From RFPW01 sp040401595 (GTDB lineage: Bacteria > Pseudomonadota > Gammaproteobacteria > Burkholderiales > Burkholderiaceae_E): DNA of 64,000 bases. The notes beneath the pieces are model-generated. The model saw only the letters and a list, made by a program, of their open reading frames with translations, ran no database searches and was not told where the DNA came from. The stretch spans positions 1 to 64,000 of the forward strand of contig JBBAOE010000004.1 of the NCBI GenBank assembly GCA_040401595.1, in the 5' to 3' direction. The translations under genes and the position numbers were made by a program. Position 1 is the stretch's first letter. Every line of letters starts with the position of its first letter. Shown here in pieces: positions 51,484 to 59,465 of the stretch.

Positions 51484-52898
51484 GCCCAGCCAGCCAGATG
51501 ACGCCGGCCGAGATCGTCTCCGAACTCGATCGCCATATCGTCGGCCAAGATCGGGCCAAACGGGCGGTCGCCATTGCCCTGCGCAATCGCTGGCGACGCC
51601 AGCAGGTGGCTGAGCCCCTGCGCCACGAGATCACGCCAAAAAACATCCTCATGATCGGCCCGACTGGTGTCGGCAAAACCGAAATCGCGCGCCGGCTGGC
51701 GCGCCTGGCCAATGCACCCTTCGTCAAAGTCGAAGCCACCAAATTCACCGAAGTGGGCTATGTCGGTCGTGATGTCGATACGATCATTCGTGATCTTGCT
51801 GACATCGGCGTCAAACTGGTGCGCGAGCAGGCGATGCGCGCGGTGCGCAGCCGGGCCCTCGATGCGGCCGAAGATCGCGTGCTCGATATTCTGGTGCCGC
51901 CCCCCAACCGCGCGACGGCGGCCGCTGGACCCCTGGGTTTTCTGACCGAAGCCTCCGATTCGAGCGCCTCCTCAACGGATCCCCCCCGCAACGACACCCG
52001 CAGCGAAGAATCCGTCGCGCGGCAGCGGTTTCGCAAAAAGCTACGGGAAGGTGAACTCGACGACCGTGAAATCGAAATCGACATCGCAGTCGCAGCACCG
52101 ACGCTCGATGTGGTCGGTCCGCCCGGCATGGAGCAATTCTCCCAACAGCTCCAGAGCGTGTTCCAGCAAATGGGTTCGGGGCGTCGCAAGTCCCGCCGCC
52201 TGCGCATCGCGGATGCGCTCAAGCAGCTGACCGAGGAAGAGGCGGGACGCCTCATCAACGAAGACGATGTTCGGACCGAGGCGCTGCGCTCGATTGAAGA
52301 GCAAGGCATCGTCTTTCTCGATGAGATCGACAAGATTGCCACGCGCGACAGCCATGGGCCCGATGTGTCTCGGGCTGGCGTGCAACGCGATCTGCTGCCG
52401 CTGATCGAAGGCACCACCGTGAACACGCGCCACGGACTGGTCAAGACCGACCATATCCTCTTCATCGCCTCGGGCGCCTTTCACCTGTCCAAGCCCAGCG
52501 ACCTTATTCCCGAGCTGCAAGGCCGACTGCCGATCCGGGTCGAAATGACTTCGCTCTCGGTGGAAGACTTCGAATGCATCCTGACCACGACCGATGCCTG
52601 CCTGACCCGCCAGTACCAAGCCCTGCTGGCCACCGAAGCGGTCGCCGTGGAGTTCACCCCGGAGGGTGTGCGCCGCCTGGCTGAAATCGCCTGGCAGGTC
52701 AACGAGCGCACCGAGAACATCGGGGCGCGGCGCCTGCATACGGTGATGGAGAAACTGCTGGAGGAGGTGTCGTACTCGGCCGGCTCGCGCGCAACCGGCT
52801 CGAGTGCCCCCGCACCCGTGGTCATCGATGCCGCATTTGTCGATGAGCGGCTCGCGGGACTGGCCGCCAGTGACGATCTCGCCCGCTACGTTCTCTGA
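51480..52898 (+). CDS. hslU: HslUV protease ATPase subunit HslU
   Basis: AAA+ unfoldase feeding HslV. 472 residues: ELDRHIVGQDRAKRAVAIALRNRW, Walker A GPTGVGKTEIARRL, the GYVGRDV pore motif, an I-domain (about 150-235) with a Ser/Asp-rich segment, Walker B IVFLDEIDKIA, and the C-terminal sensor NIGARRLHTVMEKLLEE. Terminates LARYVL, the C-terminus that docks into HslV. ATG overlaps the hslV stop (51480-51483). Confidence 0.97.
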   Translation: MSPASQMTPAEIVSELDRHIVGQDRAKRAVAIALRNRWRRQQVAEPLRHEITPKNILMIGPTGVGKTEIARRLARLANAPFVKVEATKFTEVGYVGRDVDTIIRDLADIGVKLVREQAMRAVRSRALDAAEDRVLDILVPPPNRATAAAGPLGFLTEASDSSASSTDPPRNDTRSEESVARQRFRKKLREGELDDREIEIDIAVAAPTLDVVGPPGMEQFSQQLQSVFQQMGSGRRKSRRLRIADALKQLTEEEAGRLINEDDVRTEALRSIEEQGIVFLDEIDKIATRDSHGPDVSRAGVQRDLLPLIEGTTVNTRHGLVKTDHILFIASGAFHLSKPSDLIPELQGRLPIRVEMTSLSVEDFECILTTTDACLTRQYQALLATEAVAVEFTPEGVRRLAEIAWQVNERTENIGARRLHTVMEKLLEEVSYSAGSRATGSSAPAPVVIDAAFVDERLAGLAASDDLARYVL

Positions 52899-52993
52899 GG
52901 CGCCACCCCCGCGCCACACCGCACCCGCGGCGTCGCGATGCCTGACGTTGTGCACCCGCGCCAAGCATTTCACCGTCCTGCCTTGAGGGTTTC

Positions 52994-53878
52994 ATGAGCG
53001 TCCCGCCCCTACCCAACGTCAAAGCCGAAGTCCTCGCCGAAGCGCTGCCCTATATCCGACGGTTTCATGGCCGCACGATCGTCATCAAGTACGGTGGCAA
53101 TGCGATGACTGAAGAGCGCCTACAACGCAGCTTTGCGCACGATGTGGTGTTGCTCAAACTGGTCGGTCTGAACCCGGTGGTGGTGCACGGCGGCGGTCCA
53201 CAAATCGAACAGTTGCTGGCGCGGGTCGGCAAGAAAGGCGAGTTCGTTCAAGGGATGCGGGTCACCGATGCCGAGACCATGGATATCGTCGAAATGGTGC
53301 TGGCGGGCCAGGTCAACAAGCAGATCGTCGAGCTCATCAATGCCGCGGGCGGCAAGGCCGTGGGCCTGACCGGGCAGGATGGCGGTCTGATCCGCGCCCA
53401 TAAACTCACCCTGGCTTCGCGCGAGCATCCGGGCGAAGAAATCGATATCGGACAGGTGGGAGAGATCGAGTCGATTGATCCGCAGCTGGTGCAAACGCTG
53501 ACCGGCGCTGGCTTTATCCCGGTCATCGCGCCGATCGGAATGGGCTCGGCCGGGGAGACTTACAACATCAATGCCGACGTTGTCGCGGGCAAGATCGCCG
53601 AAGTGCTCAAAGCAGAAAAACTGGTCCTCCTGACCAATACCCCTGGCGTGCTCGACAAGGAAGGCCGGCTGCTGACCGGGCTGACCTCCAAGCGTATCGA
53701 CGAACTCTTTGCCGACGGTACGATCTCCGGTGGCATGCTGCCCAAAATTGCGTCTGCGCTCGATGCAGCCCGGGCTGGCGTGCATTCGGTGCATATCATC
53801 GACGGTCGGGTTGACCATTGCGTCCTGCTCGAGATCCTCACCAACGAAGGCGTTGGCACCATGATCCGAAGCCACTGA
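52994..53878 (+). CDS. argB: Acetylglutamate kinase
   Basis: Second step of arginine synthesis, phosphorylating N-acetyl-L-glutamate. 294 residues with IVIKYGGNAM, VVVHGGGPQIEQLL and LLTNTPGVLDKEG, matching the amino-acid-kinase fold; GMRVTDAETMDIVEMVL is the acetylglutamate region. GAGGG is 8 nt before the ATG. Followed 40 bp later by the nucleotidase gene through an ATG-containing tandem repeat. Confidence 0.97.
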   Translation: MSVPPLPNVKAEVLAEALPYIRRFHGRTIVIKYGGNAMTEERLQRSFAHDVVLLKLVGLNPVVVHGGGPQIEQLLARVGKKGEFVQGMRVTDAETMDIVEMVLAGQVNKQIVELINAAGGKAVGLTGQDGGLIRAHKLTLASREHPGEEIDIGQVGEIESIDPQLVQTLTGAGFIPVIAPIGMGSAGETYNINADVVAGKIAEVLKAEKLVLLTNTPGVLDKEGRLLTGLTSKRIDELFADGTISGGMLPKIASALDAARAGVHSVHIIDGRVDHCVLLEILTNEGVGTMIRSH

Positions 53879-53890
53879 GCGCGTGTGAAG

Positions 53891-53923
53891 CCCCCATGAA
53901 ACCCCCATGAAACCCCCATGAAA
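53891..53923 (+). repeat. 11-bp tandem repeat x3 carrying start codons
   Basis: CCCCCATGAAA is repeated exactly three times. Each copy gives an ATG (53896, 53907, 53918); since 11 is not a multiple of 3, the first two open five-codon frames (Met-Lys-Pro-Pro-stop) whose TGA overlaps the following ATG. The third ATG opens the nucleotidase gene. Confidence 0.97.
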
Positions 53924-54598
53924 CCGATTTGGCTGCTGGATCTGGATGACACGCTGCACGATGCCATCTCGCGGGTCATCCCGCGGATCAACCAGCGGAT
54001 GACGAATTTTGTGGCCGAAGAACTCCGTATTGAGCCGATGCAGGCAGATGTCCTGCGACGCCAGTACTGGTTGCGCTACGGCGCGACGCTCCTGGGTCTG
54101 ATCGAGCGACATCAGGTCGATCCAGCACGTTTTTTGCAAGCGACCCATCAGATGGCGGAATTGGCTCCCCTGATCGAGCGTGATGCGCGGCTCATTCAAA
54201 CCCTGCGCCAGCTTCCCGGACGCAAGATGGTGCTGACCAACGCGCCACGCCATTACGCCAGCGCCGTGTTGTTACGCTTGGGAGTTCATCGTCTGATTGA
54301 TCACCTGATCCCGATCGAGTCGATGCGCATTGCCGGACGCCTGCGCCCCAAACCGTCACGTCGCATGTTGCACGCCATTCTGGCGCGCCACCGTCTGGAC
54401 CCGGCCCGGTGTGTCCTGGTCGAAGATTCCCTGACCAATCTGGCCTCCGCTCGCGCGCTGGGCTTACGCACAGTCCTGATCCATGGGTTTCATCGCGGCG
54501 CGGGTTTGCGTCCGCGCTGGTTGGCCGGACCCGGCCGACGGGTAGGCGCCCAGATCCGATCAAGCCACCATCTGGTGCGCCTCGAGCTTCGGCGCTGA
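53918..54598 (+). CDS. Pyrimidine 5'-nucleotidase (HAD superfamily)
   Basis: HAD hydrolase of 226 residues with motif I LLDLDDTLHD (D8, D10), motif II VLTNAP, motif III Lys in RPKPSRRM and motif IV VEDSLTNLASARALG. Matches the SDT1-like pyrimidine 5'-nucleotidases that dephosphorylate UMP/CMP; position between argB and slmA is usual in Burkholderiales. The start ATG is the third of a triplicated 11-bp repeat; the best Shine-Dalgarno (GAAG at 53887-53890) stands 5 nt before the first ATG, not this one. Confidence 0.9.
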   Translation: MKPIWLLDLDDTLHDAISRVIPRINQRMTNFVAEELRIEPMQADVLRRQYWLRYGATLLGLIERHQVDPARFLQATHQMAELAPLIERDARLIQTLRQLPGRKMVLTNAPRHYASAVLLRLGVHRLIDHLIPIESMRIAGRLRPKPSRRMLHAILARHRLDPARCVLVEDSLTNLASARALGLRTVLIHGFHRGAGLRPRWLAGPGRRVGAQIRSSHHLVRLELRR

Positions 54599-54630
54599 CG
54601 ATGCCAGCCAGCCCCTGAACCGGAAAGTTG

Positions 54631-55314
54631 ATGCACCGAGCGCCGATCAGCCCGCGTCCATCCGTGCCCCGGGGCACCCGGCTGGCCGGGCAGACAGGCG
54701 AGGCGCTCGGGGCTCTGATTGAACCAGCGCTGGTGGGACCGGTCACCGAACTGGGAGATTCGCGCCGTCAGGAGATCGTGCACACCCTGAACCTGATGCT
54801 GGGTGAAGCCGATGGCGCTCACGTGACCACCGCGGCGCTCGCCCGACGGTTGCAGATTTCCGAACCCGCGCTGTACCGTCACTTTGCGGGCAAGACCGCG
54901 ATTCTCGAAGCGCTGTTGGAGCAACTGGAATCGCGTGTGGCCCGGATCATTACGGCCATGGGCCAGCAGGCCTGGCCCGGTCGCCAACAGACTCACTATC
55001 TGCTCGAAGCGCTGATCCTCGTCACCGTCCGCCAACCCGGTCTGGCCCGCCTGCTGATCGGGGATGCGCTGGGTAGTCAGGACAGCCGCCTGCAAGCCCG
55101 CATCGAGCGATTGATGCAGGCGCTGGAATCGACGCTGCAACGCCCCTGTTCACAGCTCGAACCAGCCGATCCCTTTGACCCCCAGGAGGGCAGCCTGCGG
55201 GCGCGCATGACGCTGGACTGGCTGGTGGGGTCGTGGATCCGATTTGTACGCAGTGGCTTTCAGGCCCGACCGACGCCCCCATTGCCTGGCGTTCTCAGGC
55301 GACTGCTGTCCTAG
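54631..55314 (+). CDS. slmA: Nucleoid occlusion factor SlmA (TetR family)
   Basis: TetR-type DNA-binding protein that blocks FtsZ assembly over the nucleoid. 227 residues; a loose N-terminal extension of about 45 residues, then RRQEIVHTLNLML, VTTAALARRLQISEPALYRHFAGKTAILEALLEQLE (helix-turn-helix) and a C-terminal ligand-type domain ending GVLRRLLS. The SEPALYRHF sequence is characteristic of SlmA. ATG 54631 has GGAAAG 4-5 nt upstream. Confidence 0.9.
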   Translation: MHRAPISPRPSVPRGTRLAGQTGEALGALIEPALVGPVTELGDSRRQEIVHTLNLMLGEADGAHVTTAALARRLQISEPALYRHFAGKTAILEALLEQLESRVARIITAMGQQAWPGRQQTHYLLEALILVTVRQPGLARLLIGDALGSQDSRLQARIERLMQALESTLQRPCSQLEPADPFDPQEGSLRARMTLDWLVGSWIRFVRSGFQARPTPPLPGVLRRLLS

Positions 55315-55342
55315 CGCGGCAGGCATCGGCAGACCGATGCGC

Positions 55343-56038
55343 TCAGAGTCGCCCCGTGTGCAGACGATCGCGATAGTCGCGCTCAAGGGCCTCGGGATCA
55401 CGCCGGTTGGGTACCGGAACAATCGTTCGAAATGCCCGCTGCAGGACCACGATGGAACCCGCCACTTCATCACGCCACCAGCGATTGGCGAGTTGCAGGT
55501 TGGATTCACGCTCCATCAGAAACAAAGCCCGCGACCGCTCACTACCAAACAGGTGAAGGCGTCCGTCGATGACTTCAAACACATCCGCCCGAGCGGGAAT
55601 TGGCAACGCGTGCGCCATGCCATAAGCGCAATGGCCCCCAAATGCAGGGATCCAGCGCCCGGGGTCCCGCTGGAATTCTGCCCGGGTGCTCTCCGTCGCA
55701 AACCGGTAGGTCACGCCGTCCATTTCAACCCGCAAATCGATCCGACCCGGTGTGGGTCGAACCTGTCGATGGTACGAGAGCGGGTCTTGGCCGCCCAGCA
55801 TCAATCGCGCATCACCACGATCACTGACCGTATCGAACGGGCGTGCCCACACGCCCGATATCGCCACGACCGCGCCCAGCCAAACGAAAACGAGCGCGCG
55901 CAGGAGACCGCTCCAAGCGGGCCGGGCGCTGGAGCCAAGATGCCTCGCAAGATTTGGCCCAAGGCGCCAGCGCCCCGGTTGGCCCCCGGTTGCGGCGCTA
56001 CGTAGGCTGCGGGTCATCGTGGAATGCGTTGAGTTCAC
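55343..56038 (-). CDS. YHS-domain membrane-anchored protein
   Basis: A 231-residue protein with one N-terminal helix (ALVFVWLGAVVAISGVWA, about 47-64), preceded by 45 basic residues, then a YHS-like region: GGQDPLSYHRQ, YRFATESTRAEFQRDPGRWIPAFGGHCAYGMA, and DGRLHLFGSERSRALFL. YHS proteins often occur with metal or copper handling, but no metal residues beyond one Cys are obvious. The GTG start overlaps the moeB stop (56035-56038). Role unknown. Confidence 0.75.
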   Translation of the reverse strand: MNSTHSTMTRSLRSAATGGQPGRWRLGPNLARHLGSSARPAWSGLLRALVFVWLGAVVAISGVWARPFDTVSDRGDARLMLGGQDPLSYHRQVRPTPGRIDLRVEMDGVTYRFATESTRAEFQRDPGRWIPAFGGHCAYGMAHALPIPARADVFEVIDGRLHLFGSERSRALFLMERESNLQLANRWWRDEVAGSIVVLQRAFRTIVPVPNRRDPEALERDYRDRLHTGRL

Positions 56039-56826
56039 GGCAGGTTCGTCGCGCCAGCGCTCGCGTTCTTACCAAGTGCCGGTTCGGCACAGACGGCGCA
56101 ATGCGGATCACGTGGAATGACGATGCGCTGCACCGAGAGGTCACGGGCATCAATGAGCAGCAGGGTACCCGTCAGTGCTCGCCCAAACCCGCCGACAAGC
56201 TTCAGGGCTTCGGCCGCCTGCATCGTTCCGACGATTCCCGTGAGCGGCGCGAACACGCCCAGGGCCGCGCATCCAACCTCCTCCACAAGCGGCCCGTGCG
56301 GAAACAAGCAGTGATAGCAGGGGGACGCGGACTCGCGCGGATCAAAGACCACCAACTGGCCGTCAAACCGGATGGCGGCGCCCGACACCAGAGGCCGCCT
56401 GTGGCGCACACAAGCCCGATTGATCGCATGGCGGGTGGCAAAATTATCGCTACAGTCGAGCACCACATCCGCCCGGGCGACGGCCGCTTCGAGCGCCGCA
56501 CCGTCAAGGCGCTGGGCGATCGCCTCGACGACGGTCCCGGGATTGAGCGCCCCAAGCGTTTCGCGTCCGGATTGCGCCTTCAACACCCCGATCGATGCCT
56601 CGCGATGCAGAATCTGGCGCTGAAGATTGGTGGCTTCCACCCGGTCGCCATCGGCCAACAGCAAGCGCCCGATCCCGGCCGAAGCCAGGTAGAGGGCAGC
56701 GGGCGAGCCCAGACCCCCCGCGCCAACGACCAGAACGGTTGCCGCCAACAAACGCTCCTGACCCTCGATACCGATCTCGTCGAGCAGCAGATGGCGCGAG
56801 TAGCGCAGCAAAGCCTCGTCATTCAT
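56035..56826 (-). CDS. moeB: MoeB/ThiF-family sulfur-carrier adenylyltransferase
   Basis: Adenylates the C-terminus of a ubiquitin-like sulfur carrier (MoaD or ThiS). 263 residues from ATG 56826: RYSRHLLLDEIGIEGQERL, ATP motif VLVVGAGGLGSPAALYLASAG, ADGDRVEATNLQRQ, CxxC zinc pairs CYHC and CAVC, and DCSDNFATRHAIN. No rhodanese domain. Frame is open 13 codons further but the RYSRH start is best supported. Useful for molybdopterin needed by the molybdenum hydroxylase in this window, or for thiamine. Confidence 0.9.
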   Translation of the reverse strand: MNDEALLRYSRHLLLDEIGIEGQERLLAATVLVVGAGGLGSPAALYLASAGIGRLLLADGDRVEATNLQRQILHREASIGVLKAQSGRETLGALNPGTVVEAIAQRLDGAALEAAVARADVVLDCSDNFATRHAINRACVRHRRPLVSGAAIRFDGQLVVFDPRESASPCYHCLFPHGPLVEEVGCAALGVFAPLTGIVGTMQAAEALKLVGGFGRALTGTLLLIDARDLSVQRIVIPRDPHCAVCAEPALGKNASAGATNLP

Positions 56827-56871
56827 CGGCACAACCCCGCCGCGACCCCGACTTGTCCGATCCACCGTGGC

Positions 56872-57843
56872 TCATCGCAACCAGCCGCGACGTCGAAAGA
56901 GCCAGATCGGGACCAGCACCGACACCGCCATCATCGCGATCGCCAAGGGATAGCCCAACACCCAGTCCAGTTCGGGCATATGGACAAAATTCATCCCGTA
57001 AATACTGGCAATCAGCGTGGGCGGCAGCAGCGCGACCGAGGCCACCGAAAACAATTTGACGATTTTGTTCTGATTGATATTGATAAAACCAACGGTGGCA
57101 TCCATCAGAAAATTGGTCTTGTCGAACAGAAAAGCGGTGTGACTGTCGAGCGAGTCGATGTCACGCAAAATATGCTGCGCCTCCTCCAGATGATGGCCTG
57201 CCAACACGCGTTGGCGCAGCAGAAACGACACCGAGCGACGGGTATCCATCATGTTGCGCCGGATCCGTCCGTTCAGATCTTCATGCTTGGCCACGCGTGC
57301 GAGGACTTCGGCCGCGCCGGCGTCAGTCAGACCGCCCGCGGCGAGCACCCGATGGCTCGTCGTTTCGAGTTCTTCGTAGAGCTCCTCGAGCGCGTCGGCG
57401 GCATATTCGGCATCGGTCGCATACAGATCGAGCAGCACATCGAGGGCGTCGAGCAATGCGCCGGGTTGGTTGCGCGCGCGCAGCCGCAGCAGTCGAAAGA
57501 CCGGCAGATCATGGCTATGGACACTGAACAGGATGCCGTCACGCAGCACAAAACCGGCCGTGATACTGCGCCGCCCCTCCTCGGAGTCGAGTAGGAAATT
57601 GGAATGGAGTTGCAATGCGCCGCGGGCATCGACAAACACCCGGGCACTGACCTCAATGTCACCGAAGTCCTCCTCATCGGGCAGGACCAGATCAAAGGCT
57701 TCGCGGGCCCAGCGCCGCTCGACCTGGGTCGGCGCCACAAAATCCACCCAGACCGGGTGGGCCTTGAGCGGCGCCTGGACGTCGGCTTTGACCTGGCAAA
57801 GACGTCCATCGATGATTTCGAACAAATTCACCATGGGCGGCAT
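56872..57843 (-). CDS. corA: CorA-family magnesium/divalent cation transporter
   Basis: Homopentameric Mg2+/Co2+ channel. 323 residues; large soluble N-domain, then TM1 ASVALLPPTLIASIYGMNF with the selectivity motif YGMNF, and TM2 YPLAIAMMAVSVLVPIWLF ending in the basic RRRGWLR. Lies 53 bp downstream of ctpA and 45 bp upstream of moeB on the same strand. The leader is too short for an M-box. Confidence 0.95.
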   Translation of the reverse strand: MPPMVNLFEIIDGRLCQVKADVQAPLKAHPVWVDFVAPTQVERRWAREAFDLVLPDEEDFGDIEVSARVFVDARGALQLHSNFLLDSEEGRRSITAGFVLRDGILFSVHSHDLPVFRLLRLRARNQPGALLDALDVLLDLYATDAEYAADALEELYEELETTSHRVLAAGGLTDAGAAEVLARVAKHEDLNGRIRRNMMDTRRSVSFLLRQRVLAGHHLEEAQHILRDIDSLDSHTAFLFDKTNFLMDATVGFININQNKIVKLFSVASVALLPPTLIASIYGMNFVHMPELDWVLGYPLAIAMMAVSVLVPIWLFRRRGWLR

Positions 57844-57896
57844 TATTGCCCAAGCGCGGGTCGCCTCGGGGCGACCCGAATCGCCAAACCGCGGTC

Positions 57897-59345
57897 TTAG
57901 TTGGCGGGCGCCACGACCTTGGTCGCCACCGCGCTCGTGACTTCCTCTTTTTTCAGGGTCTGAACGGCTTGGCCACGAAGCAGATTCAAGGCCTGCTGGA
58001 GTTGGAAGTCCTCGGCCGAGCCAAATTCAACCGGTTTGCGATCGGCCGGACTGGGGATGACTTTCTCGGCCGCCTTGACGCCCCCGCGCTCGACCGCTTT
58101 CTCAAGCGCCGGGTCGCCCTCAGGCTCTTTCGGGTTCGAAAGATGGCGCCGCAGATCGCTCTCCCGCATGCGGCCCCCCGCGCCCTCGCCGTCCGCCGTC
58201 TCCTCCACAATCCAGTCGGGGGTCACGCCCTTGGCCTGGATCGATCGGCCGCTCGGCGTGAAGTAACGGGCCGTCGTGAGCTTGACGGCAGCGCTGTTGC
58301 CCAGTGGCAGAATGGTTTGAACCGACCCTTTGCCGAAGGTTTGCGTGCCCAAGACCTGCGCCCGCTTGTGGTCCTGAAGCGCACCCGCGACGATTTCGCT
58401 GGCCGATGCCGAGCCCCCATTGACCAGAACCACCATCGGCACGGTCTTGACCCCAGTCGGCAGTTTGCTTAACACATCCTCGCCACGGCCGCGCAGATAG
58501 TCGGCAGGGTCGGCCAGATACTTGCGCTGGGCATCCTGCGTGCGCCCGTCGGTGGACACCACCAGGGTGCGTGCCGGCAAGAACGCCGCTGTCACGCCAA
58601 CCGCCCCATGCAGGACGCCGCCCGGGTCGTTACGCAGATCCAGCACCAGCGATTTGAGCGGGCCGTCTTTGTAGAGCACCTGCAACTGCTTGACCATGTT
58701 CTCGACCGTGTGCTCCTGGAACTGCGTGATTCGCAGGTAGCCCACGCCATTGTCGAGGGCCTTACTGCGCACCGACTGCACCTTGATCACATCGCGCACG
58801 AGGGTGAACACCAGCGGCTTGACCTCACCCTTGCGCAGGACCGTCAGCACGACCGAGCTTTTCGGCTTGCCCCGCATGAGTTTGACCGCGTCGTTGAGTT
58901 GGAGCCCCTTGGTGGCCTTGTCATCGATCTTGACGATCAGATCGCCCGCCTTGATCCCGGCGCGCGCCGCCGGGGTGTCTTCGATCGGCGAGACCACCTT
59001 GACGAAACCGTCCTCCGAACCGACTTCGATCCCGAGACCGCCAAATTCGCCCTGGGTCCCGGCCTGCAACTCCTTGAAGGCGTCCGCATCGAGATAGGTT
59101 GAATGGGGATCGAGCCCGGCCACCATGCCACTGATCGCCTCTTCGATCAGCTTCTTATCCTCGACCGGCTCGACGTAATACGACTTGATCGCTCCGAACA
59201 CGTCGGAAAACTGGCGCAACTCATCGAGCGGGAGGTTATTGGGCCGCGAATCGCGCTGCGCGACCGCACTCAGCCCGACCGACACCAGCACGCCGGCGAC
59301 GGCTCCGGCGGCAACTAGGCCAACTTTCTTCAGGGTAGGGGTCAT
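57897..59345 (-). CDS. ctpA: C-terminal processing peptidase (S41 family, CtpA)
   Basis: Periplasmic serine protease with one PDZ domain. 482 residues from ATG 59345: signal or anchor helix (VGLVAAGAVAGVLVSVGLSAV), PDZ region FGGLGIEVGSEDGFVKVVSPIEDTPAARAGIKAGD, then the catalytic Ser in NGGSASASEIV and Lys in TFGKGSVQ. The Ser-Lys pair is typical of S41 Ctps. The frame extends 7 codons upstream to 59366. Longer C-terminus than minimal CtpA (about 60 charged residues). Confidence 0.94.
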   Translation of the reverse strand: MTPTLKKVGLVAAGAVAGVLVSVGLSAVAQRDSRPNNLPLDELRQFSDVFGAIKSYYVEPVEDKKLIEEAISGMVAGLDPHSTYLDADAFKELQAGTQGEFGGLGIEVGSEDGFVKVVSPIEDTPAARAGIKAGDLIVKIDDKATKGLQLNDAVKLMRGKPKSSVVLTVLRKGEVKPLVFTLVRDVIKVQSVRSKALDNGVGYLRITQFQEHTVENMVKQLQVLYKDGPLKSLVLDLRNDPGGVLHGAVGVTAAFLPARTLVVSTDGRTQDAQRKYLADPADYLRGRGEDVLSKLPTGVKTVPMVVLVNGGSASASEIVAGALQDHKRAQVLGTQTFGKGSVQTILPLGNSAAVKLTTARYFTPSGRSIQAKGVTPDWIVEETADGEGAGGRMRESDLRRHLSNPKEPEGDPALEKAVERGGVKAAEKVIPSPADRKPVEFGSAEDFQLQQALNLLRGQAVQTLKKEEVTSAVATKVVAPAN

Positions 59346-59465
59346 GGGGACGCCAAAAGGGGGCATGGGCTGTAGTATAGGGACCTGCAGGCCGCGCGCA
59401 AACTGCGCCCAGACGTCGCGATCGGGTTGATCCGCTCAGAGGTTGCAAGCGGCCGACGCATGCCC

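Noticed and set aside
53120..54253. 377-codon minus-strand frame over argB and the nucleotidase
   Set aside because: Shadow across two well-supported plus-strand genes, without family features.
55843..57594. 583-codon plus-strand frame opposite moeB and corA
   Set aside because: It spans two genes on the other strand and has no start signal or domain.
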